A DNA stretch of 10,245 bases from Planctomycetaceae bacterium (lineage in GTDB: Bacteria; Planctomycetota; Phycisphaerae; Phycisphaerales; SM1A02): contig JAIYBS010000095.1 of the NCBI GenBank assembly GCA_027488415.1, positions 1 through 10,245 of the forward strand, read 5' to 3'. Shown here piece by piece: positions 1 through 6,738 of this stretch. Numbering within the stretch: the first letter of the stretch is position 1; the number at the start of each line of letters is the position of its first letter. The position numbers were made by a program, and so were the translations under genes. A model generated the notes under the pieces. It saw only the letters and a program-made list of their open reading frames with translations, had not been told where the DNA came from and searched no databases.

Positions 1-69
1 AGCGCGTTCAACTCGCGCGAGAACGTGCTCGAGGTCGCGCGCCGTCTGTCGAAAGTCGTACCCGGTTAA
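1..69 (+). CDS. 3' end of a second dapL copy (LL-diaminopimelate aminotransferase), cut by the left window edge
   Basis: Frame 1 reads 22 codons ending VARRLSKVVPG and a TAA stop at 67-69. The peptide is identical to the last 22 residues of the minus-strand dapL at 112-1371 except for one Ser-to-Ala difference. At the DNA level three bases differ in the coding part (positions 42, 45, 49). Two of these are silent, which fits a real coding copy under selection better than random sequencing error. The body of the gene lies outside the window, so it cannot be said whether it is a full gene, a remnant, or an assembly fold-back. A convergent paralogue of dapL is the simplest reading. Confidence 0.6.
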   Translation, partial: SAFNSRENVLEVARRLSKVVPG

Positions 70-111
70 GTATGCACCAATTCGTTCTCTGGAGAACGAA
101 ATGGTGCATAC
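70..111. terminator. Intergenic hairpin between the convergent dapL stops, possible bidirectional terminator
   Basis: The 42 bases between the two stop codons fold on themselves. GTATGCACCA (70-79) pairs with TGGTGCATAC (102-111). After one A-A mismatch (80/101), TTCGTTCTC (81-89) pairs with GAGAACGAA (92-100). In RNA the top pair would open to leave a CTGG tetraloop. The stretch is much richer in A/T than its surroundings. There is no clean U tract, so terminator activity is inferred from the position between convergent genes and the symmetry. Confidence 0.5.
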
Positions 112-1371
112 TTAACCGGGTACGACTTTCGCCAGGCGACGCGCGACCTCGAGCACGTTCTCGCGCGAGTTGAACGCGCTGATCCGGAAGAAGCCCTCGC
201 CGAGGCGGCCGAAGCCCGCGCCCGGCGTCACGACCACCTGCGCGTCGGCGAGGATGCGGTCGAACATCTCCCAGCTGCCGATCCCCTCCGGGCACGCGAC
301 CCAGACGTAGGGCGCGTGCACGCCGCCCCAGACCTTCATGCCCTTCGACGCGCACGCCTCGCGGAGGATCGCGGCGTTCCCCATGTAGAAGTCGACGAGC
401 GCACGCATCTGCGCCTGCCCCTCGGGCGAGCAGAGCGCCTCCATGGCCTTCTGCACCGGCCAGCTGACCCCGTTCGAGCACGTCGCCCAGCGACGCGACC
501 ACAGGCGATGCAGCGGAACGCGCTCGCCCGTGCGCGTGCGTCCCTCGAGGGCCTTCGGCACGACCGTGTAGCCGGCGCGCACGCCGGTGAACCCGCCGTT
601 CTTCGAGAAGCTGCGGAACTCCATCGCGCACCGGTCCGCGCCCGGGATCTCGAAGATCGACCGCGGGATGGACGGATCGCGCACGTACGCCTCGTACGCG
701 GCGTCGAAGCAGAGGAGTGCGTCGTGCCGGAGCGCCCACTCGACCCAGCGCGAGAGCTGCTCGCGCGTGGCAACCGAGCCGGTCGGGTTGTTCGGGAAGC
801 ACAGGAACGCCACGTCGACCGGCTGCGCCGGCGGCTCGGGCACGAAGCCGTTCTCCGGCGTCGCGGGAAGGTAGGTCATCCCCTCGTAGCCGCCGCCCGC
901 GAGCGCGGGACCCGTGTTGCCGGCCATCACGTTGTTGTCGACGTACACCGGGTACACCGGGTCGCACACCGCGATGCGGTTTCCGCCCTGCCCCGGCGTC
1001 CCGGTCGCGAGGATCTCGAGGAACGCGCTCGCGTCGGGCTTGCTGCCGTCCGACAGGAAGATCTCGTCGGCCTCGATCGCGATCCCGCGGTCGCGGAAGT
1101 CGACCTTCGCGATCGCGCGTCGGACGCTCTCGTGGCCCGTGGCGGGTCCGTAGCCGCGGAAGGTCTCGCGGCGCGCGAGGTCGTCGACGCCGGAGCGCAT
1201 CGCCTCGATCGCGACGGCCGGCAGCGGCTCGGTCACGTCGCCCACGCCGCAGCGGATGATGCGCGGCGCGAGCGCGGGATTCGCCTCGGCGAAGGCCGCG
1301 ACGCGTCGGGCGATCTCGGGGAAGAAGTAGCCCGCGGCCAGCTTCAGGTAGTGGTCGTTGATGAGTGCCAT
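112..1371 (-). CDS. dapL: LL-diaminopimelate aminotransferase (DapL)
   Basis: This PLP enzyme of aminotransferase class I/II converts tetrahydrodipicolinate plus glutamate to LL-diaminopimelate in one step, for lysine and peptidoglycan synthesis in the cytoplasm. The 419 residues match the usual family length of about 410. Visible marks are RCGVGDVTEPL (40-50), GYGPATG (73-79), SDGSKPD (107-113), CFPNNPTG (191-198), FDAAYEAY (222-229), SFSKNGGFTGVRAGYT with the PLP lysine at 257, and EGFFRISAF with the carboxylate-binding arginine at 396. SDGSKPD differs from the plant-type SDGAKCD. The start at 1371 is supported by AAGGA nine bases upstream. The gene lies 44 bp behind the DUF4097-like gene on the same strand and is probably cotranscribed. 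Its 3' end is mirrored by a second dapL copy at 1-69. Confidence 0.95.
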   Translation of the reverse strand: MALINDHYLKLAAGYFFPEIARRVAAFAEANPALAPRIIRCGVGDVTEPLPAVAIEAMRSGVDDLARRETFRGYGPATGHESVRRAIAKVDFRDRGIAIEADEIFLSDGSKPDASAFLEILATGTPGQGGNRIAVCDPVYPVYVDNNVMAGNTGPALAGGGYEGMTYLPATPENGFVPEPPAQPVDVAFLCFPNNPTGSVATREQLSRWVEWALRHDALLCFDAAYEAYVRDPSIPRSIFEIPGADRCAMEFRSFSKNGGFTGVRAGYTVVPKALEGRTRTGERVPLHRLWSRRWATCSNGVSWPVQKAMEALCSPEGQAQMRALVDFYMGNAAILREACASKGMKVWGGVHAPYVWVACPEGIGSWEMFDRILADAQVVVTPGAGFGRLGEGFFRISAFNSRENVLEVARRLAKVVPG

Positions 1372-1415
1372 GTGCTGCGTTCCTTGCGGCCGCGCCGGTC
1401 AGGCCGGCGGCCCGT

Positions 1416-2270
1416 TCACGGCGACGAGAAGATCGACCCGTACTCCATCGGGTCCTTCACGATGCTGATGCGCACCGGCGCGTCGACGTTGCGCACGGTG
1501 ATCGTGTTCTTGCACGTGCCGAGCGTCGCGTGCAGCGTGTCGTGGTCGTTGCGCCGGTCGAGGACGCGCCACTCGCCCGCCTCGACGCGGGTCGCCACGT
1601 CGCCGTTCACGCACTCCACGTCGAAGGTGCCGCACGTCCCGGTGAACGCGCGCATCACGATCTGCTGGCCGCGCGTGACGAGCGTCACGTCCTCGGTGAT
1701 CGCCCACGGCGTGAACATGCGGATCTCGCCGTCGGCCGTGTGCACGTCGCAGGCGCCGCGGTTCTCGAAGACGTGCACCTTGCCGGCGCGGGTCCGGACG
1801 CGGACGCGGCGCATCTCGGGGAGCTCGATCTCGACGTCGGTGCGGTGCAGCCACGCCTCGTCGTGCGAGGTCGTGCACCGCATCACGAGCGTCGGCACGT
1901 CGCCGCCGCGGCGGATCTCGGCGCGGACGTCCACCTCGGCGAGCGACCGGGCGCCGTCCTCCTTGCGGTCGTGCCCGTGCGAGGCACCGACCGTGACCCG
2001 CATCAGTGCCTGCCCCTTCGTCTCGCGGCCGGCCCGGACGACGATGTCGCCCGCGAACGTCTCGAGGTCGAGGTCGACGATGCCGTCGACGGGAAGCGCG
2101 TAGTTGCGCTCCTCGGTCACCGTGCCGTCGAAGTTTGCGGCGATGCCGCTGCCGGTGCGGTCGAGGCCGCGCTCCACCGAGCTGTGGCCCGCGCACCCGC
2201 CGGCGGCGAGGATCGCGGCGGCGAGGAGTCGCGGGAGTCGTGGCCCCGAGGAGGCATGCGGTCCGTGCAT
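1416..2270 (-). CDS. DUF4097-like beta-repeat lipoprotein, function unknown
   Basis: The 284-residue product starts with a lipoprotein signal: Arg11 and Arg14, a hydrophobic run (15-23) and LAAGGC with the predicted lipidated cysteine at 26. The rest is predicted beta strand with short recurring turns: AGDIVVRAG (74-82), AGKVHVFEN (162-170), DGEIRMFT (180-187) and NGDVATRVE (222-230). This is the pattern of DUF4097-type putative adhesin or beta-helix proteins. The biochemical role of that family is not established. An in-frame ATG at 2324 would add 18 residues with no signal character and would overlap the divergent esterase start, so the start at 2270 is preferred. There is no clear Shine-Dalgarno site. 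A TAGAAT hexamer lies seven bases upstream. Likely envelope-anchored. Downstream dapL follows after 44 bp. Confidence 0.75.
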   Translation of the reverse strand: MHGPHASSGPRLPRLLAAAILAAGGCAGHSSVERGLDRTGSGIAANFDGTVTEERNYALPVDGIVDLDLETFAGDIVVRAGRETKGQALMRVTVGASHGHDRKEDGARSLAEVDVRAEIRRGGDVPTLVMRCTTSHDEAWLHRTDVEIELPEMRRVRVRTRAGKVHVFENRGACDVHTADGEIRMFTPWAITEDVTLVTRGQQIVMRAFTGTCGTFDVECVNGDVATRVEAGEWRVLDRRNDHDTLHATLGTCKNTITVRNVDAPVRISIVKDPMEYGSIFSSP

Positions 2271-2277
2271 CCGGGGG

Positions 2278-2283
2278 ATTCTA
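2278..2283 (-). promoter_or_regulatory. Putative -10 hexamer TAGAAT for the DUF4097-like gene
   Basis: On the minus strand TAGAAT matches the TATAAT consensus at five of six positions and sits seven bases before the ATG at 2270. Transcription would then begin at or next to the A of the start codon, giving a leaderless mRNA. No convincing -35 element is visible upstream. The call rests on the hexamer and its spacing. Confidence 0.45.
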
Positions 2284-2287
2284 CGAT
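2282..2287 (+). promoter_or_regulatory. Putative -10 hexamer TACGAT for the esterase gene
   Basis: TACGAT fits TANNNT and lies six bases before the ATG at 2294, the spacing expected for a leaderless transcript. It overlaps the opposing TAGAAT by two bases (2282-2283), so the two divergent promoters would compete for polymerase if both are real. No -35 element is apparent. Confidence 0.4.
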
Positions 2288-2293
2288 GCACGC

Positions 2294-3940
2294 ATGCGCA
2301 GGCGCACGATGCACGGAGCGGCATGGATCGCGGCCTTTACCGCGGCGGCGGCCGCGATCCCGGCATCGCTCGCCCACGCCCAGGCCGGTCCCGCGCAGCC
2401 GGCGCCTGTCCCGGCGGATTCCGTACGGGTCGTCCTCCCGGAGGCCTCGTCGGCGCTGCTTTCGGACGGGGTCCGCTCCGGGCGCATGATCCTCTTCCTC
2501 GTGAGCCTCGCAAGCGACTCCGCCCCGCCGTCCCGGGGCGCCGCGCCGATGGACGCACCGTTCTTCGACCGCCCGCAGCCGATGTACTCCGTCGCGGTCG
2601 AGTCGCTGTCGCCCGGCAAGGCGGTGGCGATCGACGCGAACGCCGTGTCCTTCCCGCTGCCGCTCGACCAGCTCGACGGCCGCTACCGCGTGCAGGCCGT
2701 CTTCGACCGCGATCGCACGGGCCGGGGGCACGCATCCCCGGGCAACCTCGCCAGCGCGGTCTCCGAGGTGACGCTCCGGCGCGATGCGGCCGACGCCGCG
2801 GAGCTGCAGCTCTCGTGGCGAATTGACGAGGAGCCGCTCCCGGAGGCCCCGAACCTCCGCTGGTTCGAGATGAAGAGCGCCCTCCTCAGCCGGGCGACCG
2901 GCCGCGACGTGATGCTGCGCGCCGGCATCGCGCTGCCCGCGGGCTGGGACGACCCCAATCACCGGCGCCGGATCTTCCCCGCCGTCTACGTGGTGCCGGG
3001 GTTCGGCGGGCGCCGCGACGCGGCGGCTTCGATGGCGCGGCTCCTCGCGGACCCGGCGACTCGCGAGCTCGTGCCGCAGGCGGCGTGGGTGGTGCTCGAC
3101 CCGGAATGCCCGCTCGGGCACCACGCATTCGTCGACAGCGCGGCGAACGGCCCCTGGGGAACCGCGCTCGTGGAGGAGCTCATCCCCGAGCTCGAGCGTC
3201 GGTTCCGCCTCGTCCGACGCCCGGAGGGCCGCATCGTGACCGGCCACTCGAGCGGCGGGTGGAGCGCGCTCTGGCTGCAGCTCGAGCACCCGGAGACGTT
3301 CGGCGCCTGCTTCGCGAGCTCGCCCGACCCGGTCGACTTCTCGCGCTTTCAGCTGAGCGACCTGTACTCGGACGCGAGCGTCTTCTCCGACCCGGAGGGC
3401 AAGGAGCGTCCGTCCTACCGCGTGCCGCTGATGAAGCAGTTCGACAAGGTCTGCATGACCGTCCGCGAGGAGGCCTCGATGGAGCGCGTGCTCGGTCCGG
3501 CCCGCGACAGCGGCGAGCAATGGGACTCGTGGGCTGCGACGTGGAGCGCCGTCGACCCGGCGACGAAGCTCCCGCGACCGCTCTTCGACTCCGCCACGGG
3601 GACGATCGACCGCGGCGTCGTGCGCAACGAGTGGTCGCGCTACGACATCGCCGCGCGCGTCCGCGCGGACCCAGCCCGATTCGTGCCGATCTTCCGCGAG
3701 CGCGTCCGGCTGCTCTGCGGCGGGCGCGACGGCTTCTACCTCGAGCGAGCGGTGGCGGGCCTGCAGGACGCCCTGACCGCCGCGGCGGACGCGCTCATGG
3801 CGAAGGGCCAGATGCTCTCGGAGGGACCCGGCTACGTGACCGTCGTTCCCGAGGAGACCCATTCGACGATGGCCGCGGCCGCGACCGTCCGGTGGCACCG
3901 GGAGATGCGGGACTGGCTCCGGGCGAACGGGCTCGACTGA
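2294..3940 (+). CDS. Secreted alpha/beta-hydrolase, putative esterase (PF00756-like)
   Basis: The 548-residue protein has a Sec signal: an MRRRT start, hydrophobic 9-25, and a probable cleavage near AHAQA (27-31). Residues about 42-165 form an N-terminal beta-type domain. The hydrolase domain follows from about 190. The nucleophile elbow GHSSG (317-321) gives Ser319. The likely acid is Asp479 in CGGRDG and the likely base His523 in EETHST, in the correct order for the fold. VYVVPGFGG (231-239) marks the oxyanion-hole strand. This arrangement matches the putative esterase family that includes enterochelin-esterase-like and feruloyl-esterase-like enzymes; the substrate cannot be read from sequence. 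The start at 2294 gives the best signal n-region; ATG 2309 is an alternative. It is divergent from the DUF4097-like gene with a 23-bp gap and has no Shine-Dalgarno site. Confidence 0.8.
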   Translation: MRRRTMHGAAWIAAFTAAAAAIPASLAHAQAGPAQPAPVPADSVRVVLPEASSALLSDGVRSGRMILFLVSLASDSAPPSRGAAPMDAPFFDRPQPMYSVAVESLSPGKAVAIDANAVSFPLPLDQLDGRYRVQAVFDRDRTGRGHASPGNLASAVSEVTLRRDAADAAELQLSWRIDEEPLPEAPNLRWFEMKSALLSRATGRDVMLRAGIALPAGWDDPNHRRRIFPAVYVVPGFGGRRDAAASMARLLADPATRELVPQAAWVVLDPECPLGHHAFVDSAANGPWGTALVEELIPELERRFRLVRRPEGRIVTGHSSGGWSALWLQLEHPETFGACFASSPDPVDFSRFQLSDLYSDASVFSDPEGKERPSYRVPLMKQFDKVCMTVREEASMERVLGPARDSGEQWDSWAATWSAVDPATKLPRPLFDSATGTIDRGVVRNEWSRYDIAARVRADPARFVPIFRERVRLLCGGRDGFYLERAVAGLQDALTAAADALMAKGQMLSEGPGYVTVVPEETHSTMAAAATVRWHREMRDWLRANGLD

Positions 3941-3946
3941 TTCCGC

Positions 3947-3984
3947 CGGCCGGAGGCGAATTCCGCAATCCGGCCCTCCGGCCG
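3947..3984 (+). terminator. GC-rich hairpin after the esterase stop, possible terminator
   Basis: CGGCCGGAGG (3947-3956) pairs perfectly with CCTCCGGCCG (3975-3984) around an 18-base loop. It starts seven bases after the esterase TGA. No T-tract follows, so this may be a weak or Rho-assisted terminator, or an mRNA 3' stabiliser, separating the esterase from the next gene. Confidence 0.4.
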
Positions 3985-4011
3985 CATATGGCGGGCGGGG
4001 TCGTGCGTGCC

Positions 4012-4017
4012 CATACT
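4012..4017 (+). promoter_or_regulatory. Putative -10 hexamer CATACT for the 904-residue lipoprotein gene
   Basis: CATACT matches TATAAT at four of six positions and lies six bases before the ATG at 4024, the same geometry as at the esterase gene. There is no Shine-Dalgarno site between it and the start. A leaderless transcript is the suggested reading; no -35 element is evident. Confidence 0.35.
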
Positions 4018-4023
4018 GCACCC

Positions 4024-6738
4024 ATGCGCACGATCCGCCTCGCCGCCGCCGTCGCCCTCGCCCTCTCCGGATGCCTCTGGCGCCCCGCGCTCGGCCAGGT
4101 CCAGCTCTCCATGGGCACGGCGTCCGAGGCGAACCCGGTCCTCCCGAGCAAGGAGTACGACGCGATCGCCGACGCCATCGGGCTCGACGACGTGCAGCGC
4201 CAGGTGGCGAACGCCGGATTCGACGACGCGCAGGAGCGGATGTTCGCGGCGAAGCGGCGGATGGACGCGATCCGCGCACGGCACGGCAGCGACCCGAAGG
4301 ACGAGCAGGCGATCGCCGAGGTGGAGCAGGGGCGCCGCGCGCTGGCGCAGGCGATCCTCGCCGAGGTGGACTCGCTCTTCCAGGCGGTCGCCGCCGTCAC
4401 GCGTGCCGACCAGCGCGACGCGCTCGAGCGCGAACGGCTCGCCGCGAAGCGGCGCGCGATCCGGTCGATGCTGGGCAGCGCCGCGAGCGACGGTCCCGCG
4501 CAGTTCGACGTGGAGCGCGCCATCGCGAAGGCGAAGCTCTCGCCCGAGCAGGCGTCGGCCGCGCTGGCGCAGCTTGGCCCGTACCGCCAGCGCATCGGTC
4601 AGCTGATGCAGCGGCTGCTCGACCAGTCGATCGTCCAGCAGCGCAAGTCCGCGAAGGCGAGCGCCGCCGACCGCAAGGCCGACGGCGCCGCGCCGGGCGG
4701 CGAAGACTTCATGGCGGGCATGCGGCGCTGGGCGGAGGCGCAGGCCGCGAGCCGCGAGCTGATGACGCAGCTGGCCGCGGCGCACCGCGATGCGCTCGCC
4801 GCGCTCGAGCAGGTGCTTCCCGCCGACCAGCTCTCCGCCGTCCGCGAGTCGACGCTCTCGCGCGTCTGGCCCCGCACGGCGATGGACCCGATGTCTCCCG
4901 AGAGGGTGATCCGCCAGGTGCTCGAGCGCGCGAAGGACGCGGAGCTCCGGACGGCGGTGGAGGCCGTGCGGGACGGCTGGCGCCCGCGCTGGTGGTCGGC
5001 GACGGTCCGCATGGCAGCCGCGGAGGACGACCTGCGCGGCACCGTGCCCTTCATGGAGCCCGGCGCCGCAGACGAGTCGGTGGCGAAGGCGCGCGCGCGG
5101 CTCCGAGAGATGCGCGAGGAACGCTCCGCGGCGGACCGCGACGGGTGGAAGGCGCTTGCGGCGGCCGACCCCGGCCGACGGGAGTTCTACGAGAAGATGG
5201 CCGCGCGACAGGGATCCAAGGGCGGGCTCCTGATGATGGAGGCCGCGCAGCTCCCGCCCGACGAGTCCGCGGGCGGCGCGGTCGCGGTGGGCGGGATCGC
5301 CATCGCCGGCGAGGCGACCGCGGTCACCGAGGCCGTGGCGGCGGACGTCGTGGTCGGCGCGGCCACGATGATCATCGCGCAGTCGTCGGAGGACGGCGAG
5401 GGCGAGGAGGACATGATGGTCTTCACCTCCGGTGAGGAGATGGCGGGCGGCGTGATGCTCGCGGTGGGCGGCGACGGCGTGCCCATCGTCTTCGGCGACC
5501 AGTTCGGCGACGGGCTCGGCTCGAACCTCGAGTTCTCGTCGATCGCGTTCGCCGACGGCACCGACGAGCTCGGCGGCGGCGTGCGCTGCCGCGTCCCGCT
5601 GCGCGTCGACACCGACCGAGCCGCGTCGATCGCGCGCACGCTCGGCGTTGATCCCGCGTCGCCCGCGATCACGGCGATGCTCGCCGACTACGACGCGAAG
5701 GCGAACGCCGCTCGCGAGGCGATCGGCACGACGGGGCGGCCGACGAACGGCGCGGAGCGACTGCGCTTCGATGACGATGCGGCCGCGGCGTCGAGGATCG
5801 ACGCGTACCTCGCGGCGCTTGCGTCCGCGGACGAGGAGCTGATCGCTGGCATCGCGGCCCTCGGCACGAACGACGAGGTACTGCTCGCGGCGGTGCGGGC
5901 GGAGCGCGCGGCCGAGCGCATGCGCGCCGTGCGGCACGCGGACACGTGGAGCTTCACGATGTCGGACGAGTCGGTGCGCGACGTGCGCGTCGGAGACTGC
6001 ATCCGCGGCGCAGGGCTTCCCGAATCGCAGGCCGCGCAGGCGATGGCGGCGTGGGCTGCCTCCGTCGGCGCCGCGGAATCGGCCGCCGCGGCGTGGCTCT
6101 CCACCGAGCGTCGCGCGCTGCCGGAGCTCGCTGCCTCGGAACGGGCGATGATGGTCGAACCCGCCGAAGGCGAGCCGCAGCAGGGACAGACGATGATCGC
6201 GCTCGACCCCGAGTCTGAGAAGCGGCGCGGCGAGCTGCTGCAGGAGGCGGTCGACGCCAGCAAGGCGATCACTGCCGCGGCGATCGCGATGCGCGACGCC
6301 GTGCTCGCGGTGCTGCCTGAGGACGGCAAGGAACGGTTCCGCTCCGCGTGGCTTCGCGCCGCGGCACCGAAGGTCTACGCCGATACGCGCGACGCGATGC
6401 CGACCCTCGACGCGGCGCTCTCGGTGGCAGGCGTGTCCGAGGCGCAGAAGTCGCAGGTGAACGCGCTCCGCGGCGAGCACGCCGCGCGTCACCGCGAGCT
6501 GTGCGACCGGTTGGCGGTGGCGGTGATTGCCTCCAAGCCGGGCGGCGCGGCGATCCTCGGGACGTCCGTCTCGGGCGACGCGAACGCGCAGGTCGCCGAC
6601 GGCCGATTCGAGCGAGCCGAGCTCAACGCGCGGTCCCTGCGGCGGCTGCGGTCCGTCCTGACCCCGGAGCAGCGTGCCGCGCTCCCGGCGCTCAGCCGCG
6701 CGACCACTCCGCCGGCACCGGTCCGTGCGTCGCCATGA
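4024..6738 (+). CDS. Large Ala-rich lipoprotein of unknown function with two-fold internal repeat
   Basis: I do not recognise a named family. The 904-residue product begins with a lipoprotein signal (MRTIRLAAAVALALSGC) with a perfect LSGC lipobox at Cys17. Residues about 45-395 are mostly charged, Ala-rich helix. Residues about 405-520 are a Gly/Ala/Met-rich acidic linker. Residues about 530-890 repeat the N-half layout: IADAIGLDD (48-56) with IARTLGVDP (536-544), KLSPEQASAAL (171-181) with GLPESQAAQAM (664-674), and LEQVLPADQ (261-269) with LAVLPEDG (761-768). The C-end has VLTPEQRAALPAL (878-890), resembling the LTxxQ helix turns of Spy/CpxP proteins; that link is speculative. ATG 4024 is chosen because it starts the signal directly; the frame is open upstream into the esterase, and ATG 3988 would bury the signal. 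The 3' end overlaps queF. Confidence 0.8.
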   Translation: MRTIRLAAAVALALSGCLWRPALGQVQLSMGTASEANPVLPSKEYDAIADAIGLDDVQRQVANAGFDDAQERMFAAKRRMDAIRARHGSDPKDEQAIAEVEQGRRALAQAILAEVDSLFQAVAAVTRADQRDALERERLAAKRRAIRSMLGSAASDGPAQFDVERAIAKAKLSPEQASAALAQLGPYRQRIGQLMQRLLDQSIVQQRKSAKASAADRKADGAAPGGEDFMAGMRRWAEAQAASRELMTQLAAAHRDALAALEQVLPADQLSAVRESTLSRVWPRTAMDPMSPERVIRQVLERAKDAELRTAVEAVRDGWRPRWWSATVRMAAAEDDLRGTVPFMEPGAADESVAKARARLREMREERSAADRDGWKALAAADPGRREFYEKMAARQGSKGGLLMMEAAQLPPDESAGGAVAVGGIAIAGEATAVTEAVAADVVVGAATMIIAQSSEDGEGEEDMMVFTSGEEMAGGVMLAVGGDGVPIVFGDQFGDGLGSNLEFSSIAFADGTDELGGGVRCRVPLRVDTDRAASIARTLGVDPASPAITAMLADYDAKANAAREAIGTTGRPTNGAERLRFDDDAAAASRIDAYLAALASADEELIAGIAALGTNDEVLLAAVRAERAAERMRAVRHADTWSFTMSDESVRDVRVGDCIRGAGLPESQAAQAMAAWAASVGAAESAAAAWLSTERRALPELAASERAMMVEPAEGEPQQGQTMIALDPESEKRRGELLQEAVDASKAITAAAIAMRDAVLAVLPEDGKERFRSAWLRAAAPKVYADTRDAMPTLDAALSVAGVSEAQKSQVNALRGEHAARHRELCDRLAVAVIASKPGGAAILGTSVSGDANAQVADGRFERAELNARSLRRLRSVLTPEQRAALPALSRATTPPAPVRASP

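Larger units (their letters stand above)
1..180. repeat. Near-perfect inverted repeat (90-bp arms) joining two dapL 3' ends
   Basis: Positions 1-90 and the reverse complement of 91-180 match at 85 of 90 positions. Mismatched pairs are 42/139, 45/136, 49/132, 80/101 and the central 90/91. The left arm is truncated by the window edge, so the true arm may be longer. Each arm holds 66 bp of dapL coding sequence, a stop codon and 21 bp of intergenic DNA. There is essentially no spacer at the centre. Confidence 0.95.
2264..2292. promoter_or_regulatory. Dyad CGTGCATC-N13-GATGCACG across the divergent start region
   Basis: CGTGCATC (2264-2271) and GATGCACG (2285-2292) are perfect 8-bp inverted arms around a 13-bp spacer that contains both putative -10 hexamers. 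A third copy, GATGCACGG (2308-2316), forms a 9-bp inverted pair with 2263-2271. This could be an operator for the divergent pair. Part of each arm is coding (the ATGs read through it), so chance similarity of start regions is possible. Confidence 0.3.

Noticed and set aside
1393..1409. Hairpin CGCCGG-TCAGG-CCGGCG between the DUF4097-like gene and dapL as a terminator
   Set aside because: The stem is only 6 bp with no T-tract and is expected by chance at this GC content. The 44-bp gap and the dapL Shine-Dalgarno site favour cotranscription.
316..2103. Long plus-strand open frame of 595 codons opposite dapL and the DUF4097-like gene
   Set aside because: It is Arg/His/Val-rich without any recognisable motif and lies antisense to two well-supported genes. 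It is explained by GC-biased third codon positions removing stops.
2271..2324. Longer start for the DUF4097-like gene at ATG 2324
   Set aside because: The extra 18 residues add no signal character and would overlap the divergent esterase start. The start at 2270 directly begins a lipoprotein signal.
3085..4023. Upstream extension of the 904-residue gene into the esterase region
   Set aside because: The frame is open but Arg-rich and antifunctional to the esterase reading. The lipobox signal begins at ATG 4024.
2117..4279. Minus-strand open frame of 720 codons opposite the esterase
   Set aside because: The esterase frame carries a signal peptide and catalytic motifs. The antisense frame is Arg-rich noise.
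3832..6492. Minus-strand open frame of 886 codons opposite the 904-residue lipoprotein
   Set aside because: The translation is low-complexity Arg/His/Ala with no start context. The plus frame has a signal peptide and internal repeat structure, so this is a shadow.
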